This document shows, piece by piece, positions 15,826 through 23,145 of a DNA stretch of 41,071 nucleotides. Under the pieces are notes generated by a model. The model was not told where the DNA came from. It did not search any database and saw only the letters and a list, made by a program, of their open reading frames with translations. Position numbers and translations under genes: made by a program. Position 1 is the first letter of the stretch; each line of letters begins with the position of its first letter. This DNA is from a virus, in IMG/VR virus record IMGVR_UViG_3300032156_000031, positions 1 through 41,071 of that record, one strand, 5' to 3'.

Positions 15826-16017
15826 TTATCGTCCCATTTTCCGTAGTTTGCGTTCAACGTAAGAACTGCGTTTCTTCTTTTCAGGCTGAAGTAATGCGCT
15901 AAACCATAGCGCGCGCGTGCTGTCAGTGCTGTCTGTAGCCAGTTCCACCCTCACTATGACGTTGTCTGTCGCTGCTGAATCAGAACTTATCTTGACTGTA
16001 GAAGTTTGGTCACTCAC
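15826..16017 (-). CDS. Hypothetical beta-rich protein, 63 residues
   Basis: GTG 16017 overlaps the stop region of the upstream micro-gene. The sequence has beta strands (T-V-K-I-S-S-D-S, V-I-V-R-V-E-L-A-T-D) and a very basic tail (K-K-K-R-S-S-Y-V-E-R-K-L-R-K). No family recognised. It is followed by the GGAGG of the membrane-anchored gene. Confidence 0.5.
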   Translation of the reverse strand: MSDQTSTVKISSDSAATDNVIVRVELATDSTDSTRALWFSALLQPEKKKRSSYVERKLRKMGR

Positions 16018-16132
16018 AGTAATCTCTTCCGTTATGAAGTTCCATGAATAGTTCAGTTAAGAGCCAATAACCTCGATTGGATAAACCTAGTTTGAATACG
16101 CTATGTAGAAGAGTACAAACTTCACAAGTCAT
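16010..16132 (-). CDS. Small Cys-containing protein, 40 residues
   Basis: ATG 16132 with AGGAAAGG upstream; the stop overlaps the next GTG. It has C-E-V-C near its start and a helical body (L-L-H-S-V-F-K-L-G) with one late Cys. The CxxC suggests metal binding, but only three Cys are present. Confidence 0.45.
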   Translation of the reverse strand: MTCEVCTLLHSVFKLGLSNRGYWLLTELFMELHNGRDYCE

Positions 16133-16145
16133 TCTGTTGCCTTTC

Positions 16146-16328
16146 CTATTTTGCTGCTCGTTCAGTCAGGTAAATCAGCTTGCTAGTCTTGATGAGTTTC
16201 CACTTGTCGCCCCAGCCACGCTTATAATAGAAGAAGAGGCCGCACGTGTTGCAGCGCATGATGAGCCAGCCTTTCTGTTCGTCTTTTTCGTATAGGCTGA
16301 GTTCCTTGGCGCATTGAGAACAGTTCAT
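16146..16328 (-). CDS. Zinc-ribbon protein, 60 residues
   Basis: C-S-Q-C at 3-6 and C-N-T-C at 26-29, separated by a hairpin, form a classic zinc ribbon; a basic, aromatic tail follows (F-Y-Y-K-R-G-W-G-D-K-W). ATG 16328 overlaps the previous stop as ATGA. Confidence 0.65.
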   Translation of the reverse strand: MNCSQCAKELSLYEKDEQKGWLIMRCNTCGLFFYYKRGWGDKWKLIKTSKLIYLTERAAK

Positions 16329-16444
16329 TTAGCGTACCACACCTTTCGGCATTTATGGCAAGATTCAATCTCTATCTTTCCCAAATTCGAATCGAACAGC
16401 CAACTTTTGAAGGTTTTGTGCCTCTTGTTTATTGGACAAGTCAA
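16325..16444 (-). CDS. Com-like zinc-ribbon protein, 39 residues, TTG start
   Basis: TTG 16444 overlaps the preceding stop as TTGA. The C-terminus has C-H-K-C-R-K-V-W-Y, like Mu Com translational regulators, and an upstream Cys at residue 3. Longer upstream translation in this frame runs over the membrane protein gene and is not supported. Confidence 0.5.
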   Translation of the reverse strand: MTCPINKRHKTFKSWLFDSNLGKIEIESCHKCRKVWYAK

Positions 16445-16650
16445 TCGTGGTGTCCTCCCGTAAAGAACAGAAGATATGTGCAAACACCGATTATGGGAAC
16501 AACATAGCACCAGACGGGAATAACCCAGACGGGCTGGTAAAGCATGATTTGCGTCCAGTGGTCTCTCGCAAAGTTTCCAACAATTAAGCCGAAGAGAAAG
16601 GCAACTATCCCGAATTTCAGGGCGTTGCGGATACCAGTGAAAATTTCCAT
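16441..16650 (-). CDS. Small membrane protein, two TM segments, 69 residues
   Basis: Two hydrophobic stretches (F-G-I-V-A-F-L-F-G-L-I-V-G at about 13-25 and V-V-P-I-I-G-V-C-T-Y-L-L-F-F at 49-62) flank a polar loop with R-D-H-W. Size and topology are compatible with a holin-like protein, but archaeal virus lysis proteins are poorly known, so this is only a possibility. TAATG overlap with the upstream gene. Confidence 0.55.
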   Translation of the reverse strand: MEIFTGIRNALKFGIVAFLFGLIVGNFARDHWTQIMLYQPVWVIPVWCYVVPIIGVCTYLLFFTGGHHD

Positions 16651-16778
16651 TATTTCTCAAATTTCCCTTGGCCTAGACTCCAAAAACCCCTTTCAAATAT
16701 CTTCTTTTTTCTTGGTTCTGGCAACTGCTTGAAAGTCCGTTCCATACGAGACCAATCTAGGTATTGCCACCACTTCAT
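16650..16778 (-). CDS. Small basic protein, 42 residues
   Basis: From ATG 16778 (ATGA overlap with the previous micro-gene) to TAA 16650. It is Trp- and Lys-rich (K-W-W-Q-Y near the start, P-R-K-K-K mid-way), without Cys. Perhaps membrane-surface binding next to two membrane proteins; no family. Confidence 0.45.
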   Translation of the reverse strand: MKWWQYLDWSRMERTFKQLPEPRKKKIFERGFWSLGQGKFEK

Positions 16779-16849
16779 TTCCGCTTCGCCTTCCAGATTG
16801 GAACCAGAACAACTAGGATCAGAAACGTGAGGGTGATGATGTCATTCAT
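16775..16849 (-). CDS. Single-TM micro-protein, 24 residues
   Basis: The peptide is one hydrophobic helix (L-T-F-L-I-L-V-V-L-V-P) ending in K-A-K-R-K. It starts just after the stop of the coiled-coil membrane protein and overlaps the next gene by ATGA. Such single-span peptides can be holin- or toxin-like; unproven. Confidence 0.4.
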   Translation of the reverse strand: MNDIITLTFLILVVLVPIWKAKRK

Positions 16850-16850
16850 T

Positions 16851-17378
16851 TTAATGCACCGTTTCAACGGGTACAGGAAGGCTTTCAGCCACGGCCCTTA
16901 TGCGAATCAAAGCGTTGTACTCGTCCCTGACCCGCTGCGCTTGTTGCTCCGCCGCTGAAAGGCTTGTCTTGAGAGTTGCGACTTCCGTTTTTAGCTGTGC
17001 GGTTTCCTGAACCTGCTTTGTGAGGCTATCAACTTGTGTCTTGAGCGACTCTATTGTTGTGTTCTGTTCTGTCAGTGCAGAGTTGGCTTGACTCAAAATG
17101 TCAGTTCTCTCTTGACTTGCGGACACTGCCAGTTCATTCTGTTTTGACAAACCTCGCGACCACATAACAACTGCTGTCACGGCACTACTAACCATTCCTG
17201 CTATGGGCGCGGTCAACGGATTCGTGGTGACAAAAGAGGTAACTTGGCCGACCAAACCGAGAACAAACGTTTTTCCACTGGTGAACAGTGCGCCGAGCGG
17301 CGAATATAGAGTGCAAGCCAAAATGAAAACCGCGCCTGCTATGGATGCGACGCCGATTACTAACAGGGTTTTGTTCAT
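16851..17378 (-). CDS. Membrane protein with long coiled coil, 175 residues
   Basis: Two N-terminal membrane segments (about 5-25 and 35-75, with the loop T-S-G-K-T-F) are followed by a coiled coil from about 90 to 160 (heptads with L, V and many Gln/Thr). It could act as a spanin-like, injection or scaffold protein. Its end abuts the micro-protein genes and its start overlaps the unknown gene upstream (ATGA), placing it in the GTPase cassette. Confidence 0.6.
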   Translation of the reverse strand: MNKTLLVIGVASIAGAVFILACTLYSPLGALFTSGKTFVLGLVGQVTSFVTTNPLTAPIAGMVSSAVTAVVMWSRGLSKQNELAVSASQERTDILSQANSALTEQNTTIESLKTQVDSLTKQVQETAQLKTEVATLKTSLSAAEQQAQRVRDEYNALIRIRAVAESLPVPVETVH

Positions 17379-17782
17379 GTTTTCACTTCCAAAGGTTCAA
17401 GCACGTTCGAGTCTGAAACCACAAACGACAGGTCCACGCCCAAACTGGTGAGGCTAATATAATCTTTGATGGGGATGAGCACGGTGTGGTTGGCTACGCC
17501 TTCGCGTCGCGCATTGTCCTTCGCCTTCGTTACTGTTGATATTGCGACGAGCTGTTCGGTTGGAAGCCAACTGTAAACAGGGTTCTTCTTCGCTGGCAAG
17601 CCCTGCAAGTATCTCAAGCTGAAATCGCGCAGCATACCCAAGACTTTTGGGCTTCGTTTGAAGACGTAGCCGTCGCCGTCGGTTAAGCCGTACCAGAAAT
17701 GCTCAAGTTTCAAAACGTTCCTACCTTCACCCATTTTACTATCCATTTTTGGTTCAAGCAGCGGTATTCTTTTTGTCCACAT
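17375..17782 (-). CDS. Unknown protein in the GTPase cassette, 135 residues
   Basis: A soluble alpha/beta protein with no recognised motif. Conserved-looking segments are H-F-W-Y-G-L-T-D-G-D-G-Y, L-G-M-L-R-D-F-S-L-R-Y-L-Q-G-L-P and D-Y-I-S-L-T. ATG 17746 is an alternative start. Located between the GTPase gene and the coiled-coil membrane protein, it may be a regulator or effector of the GTPase. It is not similar to anything I can name. Confidence 0.6.
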   Translation of the reverse strand: MWTKRIPLLEPKMDSKMGEGRNVLKLEHFWYGLTDGDGYVFKRSPKVLGMLRDFSLRYLQGLPAKKNPVYSWLPTEQLVAISTVTKAKDNARREGVANHTVLIPIKDYISLTSLGVDLSFVVSDSNVLEPLEVKT

Positions 17783-17843
17783 CCAGTAGTTGCAAATTCA
17801 CAGGGGCAGGATGAGGGTATTTGATCTTGTTTAAAGGTGCTAC

Positions 17844-18848
17844 TCAAGAGGCGAACGTTCCTAGATAGTTTATCAAGTCAACGTAGCTCTGGGCCCAATA
17901 CTGCGGAATCCGCAGGTTAACTTCCATCTCAATCTTGTCGTGCCCGTCAGGCCACCGTTGCGGCTTGCCCTGACTATCCTTAGCAACCTTCACGTAACTC
18001 GGAAAGAACCTAAGTTCCAGCGACGAGCCAGGCCTGTCCTTCTCAAACTTTAGCAGGCTAGTGGTTTGCGGGAAAAATGTTTCCATGAATGATTGTATGC
18101 CTTGCCCCGTCGAATCGTCTAGGTCTATGCCCATTTCCTGAGCGTAAGGCATCAGCTTATCCCACTTCGTCACCACAACAGCAATAGCCTTAATCGGTTT
18201 GCCCTTGCAGTTTTCCTTGTACGCGATGATGTCCTGCACGAAATTGTATAGGTTCGCGTCAGGATCAACACTTATGCCACTCAGTTCCTCATCTTCAGTT
18301 TCCTTTTCCAGTTGCACGCCATCCTGAAACGCCATAGCACGCGAAGCAGGCGCAATGAGAATGTAACCTTCACAGTCCCGCACATAGTTGATTAGGCTGC
18401 TGCTAATGTTGTACGCTTCTTGGCTTGTCGGATCTCTTCGCCTGTGCGCGAGAGTCTGAATCATGCTTTGAAGTTTTTCGCCTGCCAAATCGCAAATCGG
18501 AATATTGACTTGTTTTGAGCCTCCGAACCGTGCGGCCCAGCGACAGAGCAAGCCGTCTTCGTGGCGTTCTGGGCTCGTAGCATCAGTCTTCGGTGGAAAG
18601 TGTCCCGTGCGCATTTTGCTGACGTAGTCAATGATGTTGGTGCTTCCTGGCAGGGTACGGCATGTGAAGTTGGGCAACATATTGCTTAGCGTCTGACTTG
18701 TCAAAACCATGAGTGTGGAGACGGTGGTTTTGCCGCTTCCGATGGTGCCGACCATCGCGAATTTGGTTTTGAACTTGAACGTCTTGCTCAACGGCTCAAC
18801 TTGGGTCTGCTGTGGCTTCTTGAATAGCGTTTTGTAAATGTTGCTCAA
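17844..18848 (-). CDS. GTPase (P-loop, G-protein-like), 334 residues
   Basis: G1/Walker A is G-T-I-G-S-G-K-T at 34-41, G3 is D-L-A-G-E at 119-123, and G4 is T-K-W-D at 226-229, which specifies guanine. Large insertions lie between G3 and G4. The layout is that of a TRAFAC-class GTPase rather than a packaging ATPase, and terL is present separately. TTG 18848 follows the upstream membrane gene by two bases. Possible jobs are membrane remodelling, timing of egress, or interference with host signalling; all are inference. Upstream and downstream genes encode membrane proteins, suggesting action at the envelope. Confidence 0.8.
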   Translation of the reverse strand: MSNIYKTLFKKPQQTQVEPLSKTFKFKTKFAMVGTIGSGKTTVSTLMVLTSQTLSNMLPNFTCRTLPGSTNIIDYVSKMRTGHFPPKTDATSPERHEDGLLCRWAARFGGSKQVNIPICDLAGEKLQSMIQTLAHRRRDPTSQEAYNISSSLINYVRDCEGYILIAPASRAMAFQDGVQLEKETEDEELSGISVDPDANLYNFVQDIIAYKENCKGKPIKAIAVVVTKWDKLMPYAQEMGIDLDDSTGQGIQSFMETFFPQTTSLLKFEKDRPGSSLELRFFPSYVKVAKDSQGKPQRWPDGHDKIEMEVNLRIPQYWAQSYVDLINYLGTFAS

Positions 18849-18850
18849 GT

Positions 18851-19246
18851 TTAGGTCTCTTCTTTCTTAACTTCTGTGGGAGTAGCCTTTTCGATTGTCT
18901 GTGGAAGTTCTGGTTCTGGACCGCCGCGCAAAGTGACTGCCGAAGTGACGGGTTTCGCTACGCCCTTGATGGGGTTCCAAACGTACCGTTTCAAGAGCAC
19001 AAGCCAAAGTACCGTGAAGCCTATGCCTACGCCGAAGAATACTGCGGATGCTTGCGCTAGGTTTACTGATCCCCACGCCATCATGCCCGTCATCAGGTTG
19101 GTTACGCCGTTCACGATGCCCTTGCCGACCACGTTCACGCCGATGTCATAGATTGTTGCGCTGAAAACTGGCGAGTAAAGGCATCCTACAGCGAGGGCTA
19201 GGGTCACGATGAGCACGATTATTACGAGCCATGCGAGTTTTCTCAC
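18851..19246 (-). CDS. Membrane protein with two TM segments, 131 residues
   Basis: Segments at about 4-24 (L-V-I-I-V-L-I-V-T-L-A-L-A-V-G) and 63-85 (A-V-F-F-G-V-G-I-G-F-T-V-L-W-L-V-L-L) are membrane-spanning. A cytoplasmic tail follows, rich in Pro, Glu and Lys (P-E-P-E-L-P-Q, ending E-V-K-K-E-E-T). The tail could recruit the GTPase encoded 2 nt downstream. GTG start overlaps the basic micro-gene stop. Confidence 0.7.
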   Translation of the reverse strand: MRKLAWLVIIVLIVTLALAVGCLYSPVFSATIYDIGVNVVGKGIVNGVTNLMTGMMAWGSVNLAQASAVFFGVGIGFTVLWLVLLKRYVWNPIKGVAKPVTSAVTLRGGPEPELPQTIEKATPTEVKKEET

Positions 19247-19302
19247 TTGTGCTTCACCTCCGCACCCTTCCGTTTAGATGCGGACTTCTTAGATTTTGCC
19301 AT
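19243..19302 (-). CDS. Basic micro-protein, 19 residues
   Basis: GGAGG stands 10 nt upstream of ATG 19302; the stop overlaps the next GTG. Nearly half the residues are Lys or Arg. The good ribosome-binding site and GTGA coupling argue that it is translated; it may serve mainly to couple translation. Confidence 0.45.
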   Translation of the reverse strand: MAKSKKSASKRKGAEVKHK

Positions 19303-19326
19303 GGTTTCTCAACCTCCATTTTTCAT

Positions 19327-19467
19327 TTAAGATATTTGCCACACTGCACTTGTGGATGACGAAGCAGTTCCAAAGTCAAGCATTTCGCTTCTGAATCGAC
19401 AAAACCGCGTGCAATAGACTGACAGGCGCGCGCTACAGTAAACCCTGCAGTAAGTATCATCTGTCAT
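19327..19467 (-). CDS. Cys-rich micro-protein, 46 residues
   Basis: ATG 19467 overlaps the stop of the upstream gene (ATGA). Four Cys lie within residues 7-24 (C-R-V-Y-C, then C-T-R-F-C), separated by basic residues, and a Ser/Thr-rich tail follows. Metal binding is likely; function unknown. Confidence 0.5.
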   Translation of the reverse strand: MTDDTYCRVYCSARLSVYCTRFCRFRSEMLDFGTASSSTSAVWQIS

Positions 19468-19715
19468 TGTTGGATGGTTCCTCTTCCACGGGAATCCGTC
19501 AACACTTCGCCCTGATCGTATCTTGCCGCAAAACTGTAGGTAACACCTTCAGGAAACATTAGGCCCAGCTCGGCGGCAAGCCGTTCAGGCGTCAACCTGT
19601 TTATAGATTCAGAAATCTTGACGTCTTGAAAAGCGAATCGTTGCACTATCCGTCTTGCTTCTCGACGTTGCAGCCTTCGCTCTTGGGCTTCTGGGCTTCG
19701 AGTGTGTTTGCTCAT
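19464..19715 (-). CDS. First gene of the leftward operon, basic protein, 83 residues
   Basis: From ATG 19715 the protein starts with an Arg/Glu-rich helix (E-A-Q-E-R-R-L-Q-R-R-E-A-R-R) and then a mixed domain (L-T-P-E-R-L-A-A-E-L-G-L-M-F-P-E-G). A longer frame to 19931 crosses the divergent control region and is not supported. As first gene of a long late operon it may be a DNA-binding regulator; no family recognised. Confidence 0.55.
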   Translation of the reverse strand: MSKHTRSPEAQERRLQRREARRIVQRFAFQDVKISESINRLTPERLAAELGLMFPEGVTYSFAARYDQGEVLTDSRGRGTIQQ

Positions 19716-19964
19716 AACCACGTTTCCATTTTTGTAGTTACGCGGTAATTGAACATGAGAGAATAGGCAAGTTTCGTATATGGCGTTTTGAGATTTAAGA
19801 CTTATTACACCGATTATGCACCGAAAAGCATAAATACATAAACGGTACATGGAACAGTCAAGAAACGGCGGCCCTTGTATGGATAGATTTGAACTCTCCC
19901 ATAAGAACTTGAATTTAGTCGCAAGAGACACGACGCTTTTTGAACTGATTTTTGAGGTGTCTGC
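19716..19964. promoter_or_regulatory. Divergent control region
   Basis: This 249-bp gene-free block separates the leftward and rightward operons. It contains GAAAAGCATAAATACATAAA at 19823-19842, which can be read as BRE plus TATA-like sequence on the plus strand or as TTTATG-type TATA on the minus strand. A second TTTAAG lies at about 19793-19798. GAGGTG before ATG 19965 is the ribosome-binding site of the rightward operon. Exact start sites cannot be told from sequence alone. Confidence 0.45.
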
Positions 19965-20891
19965 ATGAGCGAAGAGTATGATTTGAAAAAGTCAGAAAAC
20001 AAGATTGGACAGTTGTATCCTATTCTGAAGTCGAAAGACGGACAAATCATTGATGGGTTTCACCGTCAAAAGGCTGACCCGAACTGGAAGAGTCTTGTGG
20101 TTCCAGAGATTGACAGTGAAGAAAAATTGTTGTTAGCGCGTCTGATTGCCAATTTTCATAGACGGCAAGTATCGAGGGAAGAGAAGGAAGAATGGATCAA
20201 TGGGCTGGCTAAAATCTATAAAGACCAAGGTTTGAGGGTCTCGTTTATAAAGGGAGATGGTATTCAAAACGAAATCAAGCAAAAAATCATGGAAGTTACT
20301 GGTTTATCCGAATCTACGGTCAATAGATACCTCGCGAATGAGTTCAAATCAGAACAGAAAGGCGGTGGTACATCTGTTGTTCCAACGTTTGAAAAAGTCG
20401 AAAGAGCATTGGGCAAGAAAGGTCTGCAAAAGTTCAAAAAACAAGTTTTGGAAGAAGCGAAGCTTACTCCGCAAGAAAGAGGCGTATTGACCAAGAAACG
20501 AGAACATGAAAAAGAAGAACGCCAACGTAAGCGAGTAGAAAACAAGCGGTTGAAAGATGAGAAGTTGCAGAAGCAAGCGGAAGAAACAGCGAGGCAAAAA
20601 CTGTTAAAAGACAAAGACTTCATTGCCGACGCTGCTAGGTTAGCTCCTTTAATTGAAGAGCCAGAACTTCAAGAGGAATCAGAACCTACTGTTCAAGAAA
20701 ACAGTCAACAGTTGACATCCTTCCTAACAAACTATGCAAAAGCTCTAAAGAAAAATCCATATCCACAAGTTGAAACCGACGAAGTTCAAACAGCTATAAA
20801 TTTCTTTAAACAACTTCTCAAAAAAGACAAAATCCACTGTCCAATTTGTGGCGAAACACATCTTCAATGGGGATGTGGACATGAGTTCTAA
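19965..20891 (+). CDS. ParB-like domain protein with C-terminal zinc finger
   Basis: The N-terminus carries the ParB/sulfiredoxin-fold signature I-G-Q-L-Y-P-I-L then I-I-D-G-F-H-R (14-34). A helix-turn-helix follows near 105-125 (V-T-G-L-S-E-S-T-V-N-R-Y-L). Residues about 165-225 are a highly charged helix and the end has C-P-I-C-G-E-T-H-L-Q-W-G-C-G-H. Likely a DNA-binding regulator or partition protein at the head of the early operon. It shares fold order with the second ParB-like protein at 24643. Its 3' end overlaps the next start. Confidence 0.8.
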   Translation: MSEEYDLKKSENKIGQLYPILKSKDGQIIDGFHRQKADPNWKSLVVPEIDSEEKLLLARLIANFHRRQVSREEKEEWINGLAKIYKDQGLRVSFIKGDGIQNEIKQKIMEVTGLSESTVNRYLANEFKSEQKGGGTSVVPTFEKVERALGKKGLQKFKKQVLEEAKLTPQERGVLTKKREHEKEERQRKRVENKRLKDEKLQKQAEETARQKLLKDKDFIADAARLAPLIEEPELQEESEPTVQENSQQLTSFLTNYAKALKKNPYPQVETDEVQTAINFFKQLLKKDKIHCPICGETHLQWGCGHEF

Positions 20892-21546
20892 AACGCCTCC
20901 CCTACGCATCCACATAGCCATGCTCAACAGTTTAAGAGCAATCGACATTCTTGGCGGTGGAAAATTATTAGTCTCACAAATTCATGGCCAATATTCAAGA
21001 GGCCTAGCCACAAACCGTTCTCCAATTAACGCCACGGTATTGCGCGACCATCTACAAAGTTTAACCGAACTATACTCTATTTCATGGAAGGCAAAAGGAA
21101 GAGTAGACTGGTTAACCGTTCAGCAAATTCTAAACGACTTAGAAAAGGAAGGTTGCCCAGATGTGTTTTTAGAATCAATAACAATAGAACGTCAATGGAT
21201 AAAATATAGCTCTTACACTATGCAAAACGAAGAAATCCATGTTCCTTTCATGTTTCATCCGCATCCTTTCAAACCCTCAGTGTTTCATAGACTCAAAAGT
21301 AAACTTCCAAGTTACGGACTATGGTCAAAAATGAAGGAATTACGCGCTGATTTAAGCACAACCCTTGATGAACAGACCAAAAAAAGATGGAGAGACATTC
21401 TTCTAATCAATATTCCGAATCCGACGCTTGAAAATCAGGAAATCCGCCAGTTATGGACAAACGTATCATGCTGTATCATCCTTAAGGAATCCAAAGGAAA
21501 ATTCATGTTAATGGAAGTTGAGGAATTTAGAGGGGTTGGTGTTTGA
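20881..21546 (+). CDS. Hypothetical protein, 221 residues
   Basis: ATG 20881 lies inside the last codons of the ParB-like gene. The sequence looks like a regulator: a winged-helix-like N-terminal half (A-M-L-N-S-L-R-A-I-D-I-L, T-V-L-R-D-H-L-Q-S-L) with W-L-T-V-Q-Q-I-L-N-D-L-E, and a mixed C-terminal half. It precedes the integrase gene with a one-base overlap, so an excision/integration regulator is possible. No firm family. Confidence 0.55.
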   Translation: MSSKTPPLRIHIAMLNSLRAIDILGGGKLLVSQIHGQYSRGLATNRSPINATVLRDHLQSLTELYSISWKAKGRVDWLTVQQILNDLEKEGCPDVFLESITIERQWIKYSSYTMQNEEIHVPFMFHPHPFKPSVFHRLKSKLPSYGLWSKMKELRADLSTTLDEQTKKRWRDILLINIPNPTLENQEIRQLWTNVSCCIILKESKGKFMLMEVEEFRGVGV

Positions 21547-22379
21547 TGCAGAACCACTTTAATCATTTTAAGCCGTCTCTCTGTGCGGTTCAGAAGTGGA
21601 GGAGCAACGAAACCGTTAAAGCCCAACTGAAACTGACGGTAACTTTTGCAATGAAGGACGGACGCTACCACAGAAGAGAGTGGTCAGGACAGGCCACGGT
21701 CATTCGCAGAACCGACATTGAACGTATCTACGATTATGCACGGGAAAACTGCACCTTGCGAAATCACGTTATCGTGAGGTTGCCAATGAAAATCGGTTTG
21801 CGCACGGGCGAAATAGCCAGCTTCCGCATCGAGAATATTGACTTTGACACGAGAAGCTTCCAAGTTCTGGACAGCAAACAGAAGATTTTCTATCCGTTGC
21901 CGCTGGACGTTGTGACGTTGCAGCTTGTTCAGGACCTGATCAGGGAAAGGCTTGAAGGCTACGTTTTCACTCGTGCGCGAAGCTGGAAACGCGTTAAGAA
22001 AGGTTTGCCTTTGACGGTTCAGGAGGTTTGGCACGTCATCCACAAAGTCGGAGCCGAAGCGGGTGTGGAAGGGTTCAAGCCGCGCATGCTAAGAGAGTAT
22101 TTCGCTGCGAACTGGGCCCACACAGAACGGAAATCGCTGCCGACGTTGCAACAGATTCTACGGCACAAGAGCCTAGAAACCACGCAGATCTACATTAACA
22201 AGCTCGTGTTTTTTGAGGATGTCCAAGCCGAGTTTGACGGAGTCAGAAACGGGCCGTTAATGGCTGAAAGCGTTTGCAGGGGCTGTTCCGTCGTGAACGT
22301 GTGCAAGTACGCGCCTTTGCCTGACTGTGTGGAGGGTTGCCGTTTCAAACCAAAAATCAAGGAGGAAATGAAAAGATGA
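21546..22379 (+). CDS. int: Tyrosine recombinase/integrase with Cys-rich tail
   Basis: The 277-residue protein has catalytic R86 (I-G-L-R-T-G-E-I), a beta-hairpin Lys near 111, R183 in M-L-R-E-Y-F-A, H207 in L-R-H-K-S-L and nucleophile Y216 in T-Q-I-Y-I. The usual first box-II His appears as Arg 180. After residue 228 four Cys (C-R-G-C, C-K-Y-A, C-V-E-G-C) form a likely Fe-S or zinc tail. It shows the virus can integrate or resolve multimers. No att core could be identified. The start overlaps the previous stop as TGATG. Confidence 0.85.
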   Translation: MQNHFNHFKPSLCAVQKWRSNETVKAQLKLTVTFAMKDGRYHRREWSGQATVIRRTDIERIYDYARENCTLRNHVIVRLPMKIGLRTGEIASFRIENIDFDTRSFQVLDSKQKIFYPLPLDVVTLQLVQDLIRERLEGYVFTRARSWKRVKKGLPLTVQEVWHVIHKVGAEAGVEGFKPRMLREYFAANWAHTERKSLPTLQQILRHKSLETTQIYINKLVFFEDVQAEFDGVRNGPLMAESVCRGCSVVNVCKYAPLPDCVEGCRFKPKIKEEMKR

Positions 22380-22528
22380 ACGAGAAAAAATGGGTTCACA
22401 CGCACTTTAGGTCGCTAAAGGAACAGCGTGACAAGTTTGACGAGGCCATAGATAGCGAGTTTCCGACGCGTTCGGCTGCGTTGAACGAGTTGATGAGGCG
22501 GTTCATTAAGGAGGCAAAAAAACAGTGA
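22376..22528 (+). CDS. Ribbon-helix-helix protein, 50 residues
   Basis: ATG 22376 overlaps the integrase stop (ATGA) and GGAGG lies 10 nt upstream. The N-terminal strand (W-V-H-T-H-F-R) and two helices (F-D-E-A-I, then S-A-A-L-N-E-L-M-R-R-F-I) fit a CopG/Arc-type dimeric repressor. It may repress the integrase region or the divergent promoters. Confidence 0.65.
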   Translation: MNEKKWVHTHFRSLKEQRDKFDEAIDSEFPTRSAALNELMRRFIKEAKKQ

Positions 22529-22713
22529 GGAAGTACGTGTGCGACAATTGTGGCAAAGAACTTGTTGAAATCGACTTGTACGTTGCAACTGCCAAGCGAC
22601 AGGGCGATTCACGGTTCACCAGAACAACTGTCCCTGACGAAGTGGTTTTAGGCGAGTTTTGTTTGGAGTGCCTTCGCAAGGTCGGGGTGCGGATCAAGGA
22701 AGGAGTGAACTAG
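22525..22713 (+). CDS. Zinc-binding protein, 62 residues
   Basis: GTG 22525 overlaps the previous stop. C-D-N-C-G at 6-10 and C-L-E-C at 48-51 frame a beta-rich middle, a split zinc ribbon. It resembles other small zinc proteins of this genome; function unknown. Confidence 0.6.
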   Translation: MRKYVCDNCGKELVEIDLYVATAKRQGDSRFTRTTVPDEVVLGEFCLECLRKVGVRIKEGVN

Positions 22714-22715
22714 GA

Positions 22716-22835
22716 ATGAATAAGGCTGTTAGAAAGTGGCTTCTTCGGGCGGCACAGTGGTACGCAGAGAAAGGTTTCAGTCCGTACGAGCAAGCAGAAA
22801 TCTATTTTCAGGTTTGGGGGATGCCTAGGGAATGA
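22716..22835 (+). CDS. Hypothetical helical protein, 39 residues
   Basis: ATG 22716 is preceded by AAGGAG and the stop overlaps the next ATG. Two helices (K-W-L-L-R-A-A-Q-W-Y-A, Y-E-Q-A-E-I-Y-F-Q-V-W) with many aromatics. No family. Confidence 0.5.
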   Translation: MNKAVRKWLLRAAQWYAEKGFSPYEQAEIYFQVWGMPRE

Positions 22836-22978
22836 CTCGGTTTGAGGTTGCGTGGACAGTCGCCGTCGGCAAAGTCGCACGCAAACTATTCAACACGTAT
22901 GAGGAGTTGTGCGAGTGGCTGGAAAGGTTCGAATTTCGGAGAGAGTTCAGAGCCAGCGTCAAGGAAGCGGAAACATGA
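22832..22978 (+). CDS. Hypothetical protein, 48 residues
   Basis: Overlaps both neighbours by ATGA. It begins with a strand (F-E-V-A-W-T-V-A-V), then a helix with W-L-E-R-F-E-F-R-R. No family recognised; supported by coupling only. Confidence 0.5.
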   Translation: MTRFEVAWTVAVGKVARKLFNTYEELCEWLERFEFRREFRASVKEAET

Positions 22979-23145
22979 GCGAGATTTACGTGTACAACAT
23001 CATGTTAGAAGCAAAGACCAGAGCCATGGTTGCCATAACAAAGAAGTACCATCCAGATTGGTCAAATGAACGAATACGAGAATTTCTCAAGAACGCAATG
23101 GATTATGCGGTTACAAAGGAACTAGAGGAGACTGTGAAAGCATGA
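22975..23145 (+). CDS. Hypothetical regulator-like protein, 56 residues
   Basis: ATG 22975 overlaps the previous stop; the stop overlaps the next start. The helical C-terminal half (W-S-N-E-R-I-R-E-F-L-K-N-A-M-D-Y) resembles the helices of ribbon-helix-helix proteins, with a strand before it (E-I-Y-V-Y-N-I-M-L). Only a weak suggestion. Confidence 0.5.
   Translation: MSEIYVYNIMLEAKTRAMVAITKKYHPDWSNERIREFLKNAMDYAVTKELEETVKA

Noticed and set aside
15721-15860. Programmed -1 frameshift joining the 63-residue protein to the membrane-anchored protein
   Set aside because: No slippery heptamer is present, and a strong ribosome-binding site sits between the two frames.
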